Shown here: in pieces, positions 58,242 to 64,000 of the stretch
How positions within the stretch are numbered: the stretch's first letter is position 1
Layout: the number at the start of each line of letters is the position of its first letter
NCBI RefSeq assembly: GCF_900104585.1
Contig: NZ_FNVX01000006.1
Location: forward strand, 806,001 to 870,000
Length of the DNA stretch: 64,000 nucleotides
DNA from: Bacteroides ihuae
GTDB taxonomy: Bacteria; Bacteroidota; Bacteroidia; Bacteroidales; Bacteroidaceae
Direction of reading: 5' to 3'
Program-made: the position numbers and the translations under genes
The notes under the pieces: model-generated
Database searches by the model: none
Seen by the model: the letters and a program-made list of their open reading frames with translations, nothing else
Told to the model about the DNA's origin: nothing

Positions 58242-60134
58242 ATGAGAAAATGGCGTATTGAAGATTCGGAGGAACTTTACAACATTACAGGTTGGGGAAC
58301 CTCGTACTTTGGTATTAACGAAAAGGGACACATAGTAGTCACTCCTCGCAAAGATGGAGTTGGAGTTGATTTAAAAGAATTGGTTGATGAATTGCAATTG
58401 CGCGATGTAGCTGCTCCCATGCTAATACGCTTCCCCGATATATTGGACAATCGCATCGAGAAAACAGCCCGTTGCTTTGAACAAGCATCCAAAGAATATG
58501 GCTACAAGGCTCAGAACTTTATAATTTATCCAATAAAGGTGAATCAAATGCGCCCAGTTGTTGAAGAGATTATCAGCCATGGAAAGAAATTTAATCTAGG
58601 TTTAGAAGCTGGTTCAAAGCCTGAACTTCATGCCGTAATAGCTGTTAACACCGATTCTGATTCTCTAATTATCTGTAATGGCTACAAAGATGAAAGTTAC
58701 ATAGAATTGGCGCTTCTTGCACAAAAAATGGGAAAGAGAATCTTTCTTGTTGTTGAGAAGCTTAATGAACTAAAATTAATAGCTAAGATAGCCAAACAAT
58801 TAAATGTAAAGCCTAATATTGGCATTCGCATCAAATTAGCCTCATCAGGAAGTGGCAAATGGGAAGAATCAGGAGGAGATGCAAGCAAGTTTGGACTAAC
58901 ATCAAGTGAACTACTAGAAGCTCTTGACTTTCTCGAAAAAAAGGAAATGCAAGAATGCCTAAAGCTAATCCACTTCCACATTGGCAGCCAAGTGACGAAA
59001 ATCCGCCGTATTAAGACAGCATTAAGAGAGGCTTCACAATTTTACGTACAACTCCACGCTATGGGCTTCAATATCGAATTTGTTGATATTGGAGGAGGAC
59101 TAGGCGTTGATTATGACGGTACTCGTTCGTCGAACAGTGAGAGTAGCGTTAATTACTCTATCCAGGAATATGTGAACGATTCTATCTCTACCCTTGTCGA
59201 CGTAAGCGACAAAAACGGGATACCACATCCAAACATCATCACCGAGAGTGGGCGAGCACTCACTGCTCATCATTCTGTGCTTATATTTGAAGTATTGGAA
59301 ACAACGACCTTACCTGAATGGGATGATGATATCGTTGTAACAGAGAAGGATCATGAATTGGTGCAAGACCTATATAGTATCTGGGACACACTAAATCAGA
59401 ATAAGATGTTGGAAGCATGGCACGATGCACAACAGATACGAGAAGAAGCGCTAGATCTCTTCAGCCACGGCATCGTAGATCTAAAAACACGCGCACAAAT
59501 AGAACGATTATATTGGTCGATTACCCGAGAAATAAACCAAATAGCCTCAGGATTGAAACATGCTCCAGATGAATTTCGGGGCTTATCTAAGCTACTAGCA
59601 GATAAATATTTCTGCAATTTCTCTTTGTTCCAATCCTTGCCGGACTCGTGGGCAATAGATCAAATATTTCCGATAATGCCAATACAACGGTTAGATGAAA
59701 AGCCGGATCGTTCTGCAACTCTGCAGGATGTAACATGCGATTCTGACGGGAAAATAGCCAATTTTATTTCTACAAAAAATGCATCTCATTACCTCCCTGT
59801 ACATAGCCTAAAGAGCAAAGAGGCTTACTATCTAGGGACATTCCTAGTAGGAGCCTATCAAGAAATCCTAGGTGATATGCATAACTTATTTGGCGACACT
59901 AATGCAGTGCATGTATCAGTGAATGAAAAAGGCTATAATATAGAACAGATTATTGATGGAGAAACGGTCGCAGAGGTCTTAGATTACGTACAATATAGCC
60001 CGAAGAAGCTTGTACGCACATTGGAAACTTGGGTCACAAAATCAGTAAAAGAAGGAAAAATAACGGTGGAAGAAGGAAAGGAATTTCTATCTAACTATCG
60101 TTCCGGACTTTACGGATATACTTATTTGGAATAA
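58242..60134 (+). CDS. speA: Biosynthetic arginine decarboxylase SpeA
   Basis: PLP enzyme that turns arginine into agmatine, the first step of one polyamine pathway. The 630-residue product starts with the family segment YNITGWGTSYFGIN, has the PLP-binding Lys99 in YPIKVNQ, an HFHIGSQ motif, the glycine-rich DIGGGLGVDYDG and an ESGRALTAHHS segment. Length matches the SpeA family. A promoter lies just upstream and a terminator (60172-60225) follows, so it is likely transcribed alone. Confidence 0.97.
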   Translation: MRKWRIEDSEELYNITGWGTSYFGINEKGHIVVTPRKDGVGVDLKELVDELQLRDVAAPMLIRFPDILDNRIEKTARCFEQASKEYGYKAQNFIIYPIKVNQMRPVVEEIISHGKKFNLGLEAGSKPELHAVIAVNTDSDSLIICNGYKDESYIELALLAQKMGKRIFLVVEKLNELKLIAKIAKQLNVKPNIGIRIKLASSGSGKWEESGGDASKFGLTSSELLEALDFLEKKEMQECLKLIHFHIGSQVTKIRRIKTALREASQFYVQLHAMGFNIEFVDIGGGLGVDYDGTRSSNSESSVNYSIQEYVNDSISTLVDVSDKNGIPHPNIITESGRALTAHHSVLIFEVLETTTLPEWDDDIVVTEKDHELVQDLYSIWDTLNQNKMLEAWHDAQQIREEALDLFSHGIVDLKTRAQIERLYWSITREINQIASGLKHAPDEFRGLSKLLADKYFCNFSLFQSLPDSWAIDQIFPIMPIQRLDEKPDRSATLQDVTCDSDGKIANFISTKNASHYLPVHSLKSKEAYYLGTFLVGAYQEILGDMHNLFGDTNAVHVSVNEKGYNIEQIIDGETVAEVLDYVQYSPKKLVRTLETWVTKSVKEGKITVEEGKEFLSNYRSGLYGYTYLE

Positions 60135-60171
60135 TTTAAAAGCATAAAACAAGAATTTGAAAGATGCATGG

Positions 60172-60225
60172 CATGCGTTTTGCTACTTTGTAACCAAATT
60201 ATGAAGATGCAGAACGCATGTTTTT
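60172..60225 (+). terminator. speA terminator
   Basis: CATGCGTTTTGC (60172-60183) pairs with GCAGAACGCATG (60209-60220), one G-T wobble, loop of 25 bases, followed by TTTTT. Confidence 0.8.
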
Positions 60226-60246
60226 ATTAAAATAAAAGCTGAAAAA

Positions 60247-61020
60247 ATGAAGAAAAAGCTTACAGTAATTAAAGTTGGTGGGAAGATTGTAGAGGAAAAA
60301 TCTTCTTTGAACAGTTTACTGACTGATTTCGCAACAATAGACGGTTGTAAGATACTTGTTCACGGTGGAGGGCGTTCAGCTACCAAGATTGCCGCACAAC
60401 TAGGAATTGAAAGTAAAATGCTGAACGGCAGACGCATTACTGATGCAGAAACCCTTAAAGTTGTAACAATGGTGTACGGAGGACTTGTGAACAAGAATAT
60501 TGTGGCTGGCTTACAAAGTAGAGGAATAAATGCCTTGGGCCTCACCGGAGCCGACTTGAATATTATCCAATCGAAAAAACGCCCAGTGAAAGACGTTGAC
60601 TATGGCTTTGTAGGAGATATAGAGAATGTTAACGTAGCTATACTTACTGAGTTACTAGAGAAAGACATTGTACCCGTTCTAGCACCATTGACTCACGATG
60701 GAGAGGGAAATATATTGAATACAAACGCAGATACTATTGCCGGAGAAACAGCGAAAGCCCTTGCCGGGGATTTTGACGTAACTCTAATATATTGCTTTGA
60801 AAAGAAAGGAGTGCTTCGTGATGAGACAGATGACAATAGCGTTATCCCTTTTATAAGCCGATCTGATTTTGAAGAACATGTGGCAAGCGGAATAATTCAA
60901 GGAGGAATGATACCAAAACTAGAAAATGCCTTCAAAGCTTTAGAAGAAGGAGTTTTAGAAGTTGTTATTACTCTGGCATCCGCCATAAATTCAACTGAAG
61001 GAACACGACTTAAAAAATAA
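60247..61020 (+). CDS. argB: Acetylglutamate kinase ArgB
   Basis: Phosphorylates N-acetylglutamate (or N-succinylglutamate in some Bacteroides) in arginine synthesis. The 257-residue amino acid kinase has VIKVGGKIV near the N-terminus, the HGGGRSATK loop and GGMIPKLENAFKAL near the C-terminus. The short length fits the non-hexameric, arginine-insensitive type, as it has no extra N-terminal helix. It is next to speA, which uses arginine, but separated by a terminator. Confidence 0.94.
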   Translation: MKKKLTVIKVGGKIVEEKSSLNSLLTDFATIDGCKILVHGGGRSATKIAAQLGIESKMLNGRRITDAETLKVVTMVYGGLVNKNIVAGLQSRGINALGLTGADLNIIQSKKRPVKDVDYGFVGDIENVNVAILTELLEKDIVPVLAPLTHDGEGNILNTNADTIAGETAKALAGDFDVTLIYCFEKKGVLRDETDDNSVIPFISRSDFEEHVASGIIQGGMIPKLENAFKALEEGVLEVVITLASAINSTEGTRLKK

Positions 61021-61042
61021 TTTAAAAAAAGAAGAGTAAGGA

Positions 61043-61068
61043 TGTAACTTTTCAATTACCCACCCGTC
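61043..61068 (+). promoter_or_regulatory. Predicted ECF-type autoregulated promoter
   Basis: TGTAAC at 61043-61048, a 16-base spacer and CGTC at 61065-61068 have the form of ECF sigma promoters (AAC at -35, CGTC at -10). It directly precedes the sigma factor gene, whose ATG is only 12 bases after CGTC. Confidence 0.55.
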
Positions 61069-61080
61069 ATTAATATAGAG

Positions 61081-61590
61081 ATGCAAGAAATTAGCTTCCG
61101 AAATGACATACTGCCTTTGAAAGATAAACTCTTTCGGTTAGCTCTCAGAATTACACTCGACAGAGCTGAGGCTGAGGATATCGTACAAGACACGATGATT
61201 CGGGTATGGAATAAACGTGAAGAATGGTCTCAGTTTGAATCTATTGAAGCTTACTGCTTGGTGATTACTAAGAACTTAGCTATTGATCGCAGCCAAAAAA
61301 AAGAAGCTCAGAACATAGAACTGACTCCCGATTTAGAAAAAGCTTATGATGCATCTGGCCCTTATGACCAATTGGTAAATGAAGAACAAATGAAACTCAT
61401 TCATCAATTGATTAACGACCTTCCTGAAAAACAGAGGCTGATTATGCAGCTGAGAGACATTGAAGGAGAAACATATAAAGAAATTGCGACTGTGCTAAAT
61501 TTGACAGAGGAACAAGTTAAAGTAAACCTCTTTAGAGCAAGGCAAAAAGTCAAACAACGGTATACTGAAATAGAAGAATATGGATTATAA
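61081..61590 (+). CDS. ECF RNA polymerase sigma factor
   Basis: A 169-residue sigma-70 family factor with only regions 2 and 4. Region 2 has LFRLALRITLDRAEAEDIVQD and VWNKREEW, and region 4 has LPEKQRLIMQLRDIEG followed by the helix-turn-helix TYKEIATVLNLTEEQVKVNLFRAR. ECF factors redirect polymerase to stress or envelope genes. It overlaps the next gene by 11 bases and likely controls its own operon; the signal is unknown. Confidence 0.93.
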   Translation: MQEISFRNDILPLKDKLFRLALRITLDRAEAEDIVQDTMIRVWNKREEWSQFESIEAYCLVITKNLAIDRSQKKEAQNIELTPDLEKAYDASGPYDQLVNEEQMKLIHQLINDLPEKQRLIMQLRDIEGETYKEIATVLNLTEEQVKVNLFRARQKVKQRYTEIEEYGL

Positions 61591-62089
61591 ATACATAGAA
61601 CAGCTTTTGGAGCAATATTGGCAATGCGAAACCTCTTTGGAGGAAGAAACCGAATTGCGAGCTTTCTTTATGAAAAATGAAGAAATTCCAGCGCATCTAT
61701 TACAGTACAAAGATTTATTTGCATATCAACAACTTCAACAAGAAGTTAGACTAGGGAAAGAGTTTGACATGAGAGTTTTGGCAGAGGTAGAACCTCTTAT
61801 CGTTAAGGCTAAGCGGCTCACCCTCACTACTAGATTTATGCCATTTTTTAAGGCTGCAGCAGTTGTAGCACTAATGTTATCATTAGGTAATGCTGCTCAA
61901 CAAACCTTTTTTGGCAATGACAAATTAGATTACAACTACGACGCATATACAGATACTTATGATGATCCAGAAGTAGCATATAAGGAAGTATCATCCGCAT
62001 TAATGATGTTATCAGAAGGGATCAATAAATCACAAGATCAACATTTTGCCGATAGCATAAAAGCTAAGGCTGAAGTGATAAAAGAATGA
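61580..62089 (+). CDS. Single-pass membrane protein, putative anti-sigma factor
   Basis: A 169-residue protein with no signal peptide, a Glu-rich cytoplasmic N-terminal half (about 1-84), one membrane segment (about 87-105, FKAAAVVALMLSLGNAA) and a short periplasmic C-terminus. I recognise no defined domain. Topology, and the 11-base overlap with the sigma gene, fit an anti-sigma factor, but no zinc-binding motif is present. Its stop overlaps the next start by four bases. Confidence 0.7.
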   Translation: MDYKYIEQLLEQYWQCETSLEEETELRAFFMKNEEIPAHLLQYKDLFAYQQLQQEVRLGKEFDMRVLAEVEPLIVKAKRLTLTTRFMPFFKAAAVVALMLSLGNAAQQTFFGNDKLDYNYDAYTDTYDDPEVAYKEVSSALMMLSEGINKSQDQHFADSIKAKAEVIKE

Positions 62090-62559
62090 GAAAAAGAGCT
62101 CTTTTAATATCTTTAATGACATTATTGCCTGTCTTAGTATTGGCTCAAGACTTTGCTAGTCGTTTTTTGGAAGAACATAGAACAGATACGAATCTATCTT
62201 GTGTTACAATCAGCCCGAAAATGATGGAAGAAATATTAAAAAATGACTCAAAAAAAGACGAAGGCGTTTTGGCGATAATATCAAACCTAAAAAGCATGCA
62301 AATGCTTACCTCTAAAGTGAAAGGCAAAGCCTACTATAATGAAGCTTTAAAGGTTGTAAAAAAGAATTCTGATAGATTTGAACCGTTTCTTTCTTTTCGT
62401 GATAAGTCAGAGAATTGCCAGATTATGGTAAGAAAGAAAAATGAAGCAATTGTTGAATTAGTTATGCTCATGCACGAAAAAAACCATTTTATGGTGATCA
62501 ATTTCACTGGTATTATGAGCGCTGAGTTTATTTCAAAATTAGCTAATTCGATGGAATAA
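62086..62559 (+). CDS. DUF4252 domain protein
   Basis: A 157-residue exported protein (signal peptide about 1-20, LPVLVLAQ). The rest fits DUF4252, a Bacteroidota family often encoded with ECF sigma factors and of unknown function: FLEEHRTDTNLSCVTISPKMME at the start, then NLKSMQMLTSKVKGKAYYNEA-type sequence, of which SPKMMEEI is clearest. It is the last gene of the three-gene operon. Confidence 0.82.
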   Translation: MRKRALLISLMTLLPVLVLAQDFASRFLEEHRTDTNLSCVTISPKMMEEILKNDSKKDEGVLAIISNLKSMQMLTSKVKGKAYYNEALKVVKKNSDRFEPFLSFRDKSENCQIMVRKKNEAIVELVMLMHEKNHFMVINFTGIMSAEFISKLANSME

Positions 62560-62872
62560 AAGCTTTCATTATTTAAAAATGTAATTTTCATTTGCTTTAA
62601 ATATACAATAGTTAGTACGCTTTATTAAAACAACTTGAAGCTGTGAAGTTTCAATTCTCTTAACTTTTTTGTAAATAACTAAGATAAAAGGGGTTACTAC
62701 GAGAGGTAGTAACCCTTTTATTACTTTAAAGCCATCCCTAACTAGGTACTCATACACGCTTCTACTAAAGACATTGCCACGTGTGCTATAGTAGTTATAA
62801 AAAAAAGAGTATTCATCACGAACACTCCAAATTTTCCTCTGTTACGAGGTTTATTAAATTTAAGAGAGAATT
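62560..62872. other. Intergenic region between convergent genes
   Basis: Apart from the terminator at 62684-62721, I see nothing in these 313 bases. A 62-codon open frame on the - strand runs through the terminator and is not considered real. Confidence 0.7.
62684..62721. terminator. Bidirectional terminator after the DUF4252 gene
   Basis: ATAAAAGGGGTTACTAC pairs with GTAGTAACCCTTTTAT (one extra G on the 5' arm) around GAGAG. A/T tracts on both sides; it lies between convergent genes. Confidence 0.85.
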
Positions 62873-63658
62873 TTATAGTTTATACAATCCCTTTTTGGAA
62901 AAATTAATTTTAGGATTCCCTTTATAGCCGACATCGCCACTACCACTTACACTCCCTGTCAGATAATCAGTAGCATAACACGAAACATCACCCGAACCGG
63001 CAACCTTTACCAAGACTTTCTGCGCCATTAATCCCGCAGCATTAATGTCACCCGAACCTGAAATACCCAAATCAACTTCCTGGCATTTTCCGCGCAATGT
63101 AATATCACCCGAGCCGGCAATTTTCACATTAGTCCGACGAGCGTTTACATCACTCAAATCGATATCGCCTGAACCTTTTACCGACAGTGACAAAAGAGGG
63201 GATTCAATTCCTTTGCCTTGAATGTCGCCCGAACCTTGAATAGAGATCGCTAAGTCTTTATGGCTTTTAATCCCATTAACCAACAACACATCTCCTGAGC
63301 CCTGAACTGTTAGCCGCTCCAAAGCTGGTCCTGACACCCTGACTTCTAATTTTCCACGATTGCGTATATTTACATTATCTTTAAATTTGATCAGTAAGAT
63401 CCCACTTTCTATTTTTACTTCTAAGAGACCAACAATGTTATCAGATCCGTACAGTTCTACCGAAGGTTTGCCTGTCGTTTGTTTATAAATAACATCAGGG
63501 CTTCCCTGAAGTTTCAAGCTATTGAACAGACCCACTTTAACTCCTTTAGTAACAATATTACCACTTCCCACAATTATCTGGGCCTGCGTACACGATGAAA
63601 GAAATAGCAGAAAAGCTAATACTCCGCTAGAATACAACTTGTGTTTCATAATCTTCAT
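62873..63658 (-). CDS. DUF2807 (head GIN domain) lipoprotein
   Basis: A 261-residue surface or periplasmic lipoprotein (LSSC, Cys23 or near). From about residue 50 the chain repeats SGSGDI-type units about every 18-20 residues (VQGSGDVLL, IQGSGDIQG, VKGSGDIDL, IAGSGDITL, ISGSGDINA, VAGSGDVSC, VSGSGDVGY), which fits a right-handed beta-helix of the DUF2807 family. Function is unknown; adhesion or envelope roles are guesses. It lies four bases after a paralogue on the same strand and faces the ECF operon. Confidence 0.85.
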   Translation of the reverse strand: MKIMKHKLYSSGVLAFLLFLSSCTQAQIIVGSGNIVTKGVKVGLFNSLKLQGSPDVIYKQTTGKPSVELYGSDNIVGLLEVKIESGILLIKFKDNVNIRNRGKLEVRVSGPALERLTVQGSGDVLLVNGIKSHKDLAISIQGSGDIQGKGIESPLLSLSVKGSGDIDLSDVNARRTNVKIAGSGDITLRGKCQEVDLGISGSGDINAAGLMAQKVLVKVAGSGDVSCYATDYLTGSVSGSGDVGYKGNPKINFSKKGLYKL

Positions 63659-63662
63659 TTAT

Positions 63663-64000
63663 TTAGAATGCTTTTATTGTACCAATGCCACCTTTACTGA
63701 AATTCTTCTCTTTAGGCATACCCTTATAATTGATGCTACCAACTCCTTTAACCGAAGCGGACAATGACTCTGTTGCATAACAGGAAATATTACCAACTCC
63801 TTGAGAAGAAGCTTCCACGGAATGTGCTTTTAAGTCCACCGCCTCTATATCCCCCACCCCTTTAGAGCTGAAAATCGCGTCTTTTGCTAAACCTTTCAGC
63901 TCCACATTGCCAACACCCATTGAACTAACTTTCAATGTTGTACATTCCAAGGCATTCACCTTAACATTGCCAACTCCCTTACTTTCGATTTCCAGATCGG
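63663..64000 (-). CDS. DUF2807 domain protein, N-terminus outside the window
   Basis: The frame is open to the window edge, so the gene starts beyond base 64000; an internal ATG at 63959 is not the true start, since repeats continue upstream of it (KGVGNVKV). Units of the form GVGNI or GVGDI recur as in the neighbour, but with Val in place of the Ser of GSGD. The C-terminus (KGMPKEKNFSKGGIGTIKAF) aligns with that of the neighbour (KGNPKINFSKKGLYKL). A tandem duplication with divergence is likely. Confidence 0.8.
   Translation of the reverse strand, partial: DLEIESKGVGNVKVNALECTTLKVSSMGVGNVELKGLAKDAIFSSKGVGDIEAVDLKAHSVEASSQGVGNISCYATESLSASVKGVGSINYKGMPKEKNFSKGGIGTIKAF

Noticed and set aside
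62569..62757. 62-codon open frame on the - strand
   Set aside because: It runs through a strong bidirectional terminator, lacks any recognisable domain and lies in a gap between convergent genes.

Overview
The window is a stretch of Bacteroidota chromosome, most like the genus Bacteroides or a close relative. Support comes from a SusC/SusD pair, a hybrid two-component regulator next to glycoside hydrolases, DUF4252 and DUF2807 proteins, promoters of the form TTTG-N19/20-TAnnTTTG, and the near absence of Shine-Dalgarno sequences. Species is not claimed.

Layout. (1) Bases 1-10351 carry the division and cell wall cluster on the + strand: murE (3' end), mraY, murD, ftsW, murG, murC, ftsQ, ftsA, ftsZ, followed by a yqeY-like gene. 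(2) 10929-24046 is mostly housekeeping: recO, tRNA-Glu, rpsT, gyrB, a DUF3109 protein, gpmI, a large secreted thioredoxin-like protein, corA, rnhB and a membrane pyrophosphatase. (3) 24220-47121 is a polysaccharide utilization locus (PUL): a divergent hybrid two-component regulator, then GH127, SusC, SusD, a DUF6055 protein with an HELGH zinc motif, a GH97 enzyme fused to a second zinc-peptidase-like domain, GH43, a second GH127 and a DPP-IV-type S9 peptidase. (4) 47400-58050 (- strand) is rimP-nusA-infB, then cvpA-sufB-sufC-sufD-sufS, then a YbjQ-family gene. (5) 58242-61020 holds speA and argB. (6) 61081-62559 is an ECF sigma factor operon, facing two tandem DUF2807 adhesin-like genes, the second cut by the window edge.

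The most interesting system is the PUL. GH127 enzymes are beta-L-arabinofuranosidases, GH43 includes alpha-L-arabinofuranosidases, and this GH97 has the residues of the retaining alpha-galactosidase branch. These are the three linkages on plant extensins: Hyp-linked beta-L-arabinofuranose chains with a terminal alpha-L-arabinofuranose, and Ser-linked alpha-galactose. Two zinc-peptidase-like domains and a prolyl-dipeptidase-type enzyme in the same locus would suit the Hyp/Pro-rich protein core. The hypothesis is that this locus takes apart hydroxyproline-rich glycoproteins, both sugar and protein. Other points for a second look are two intergenic arrays of 22-bp units, a promoter-terminator pair with no gene between, a short acidic/proline leader peptide ahead of corA, and a 15-bp inverted repeat in the PUL control region.
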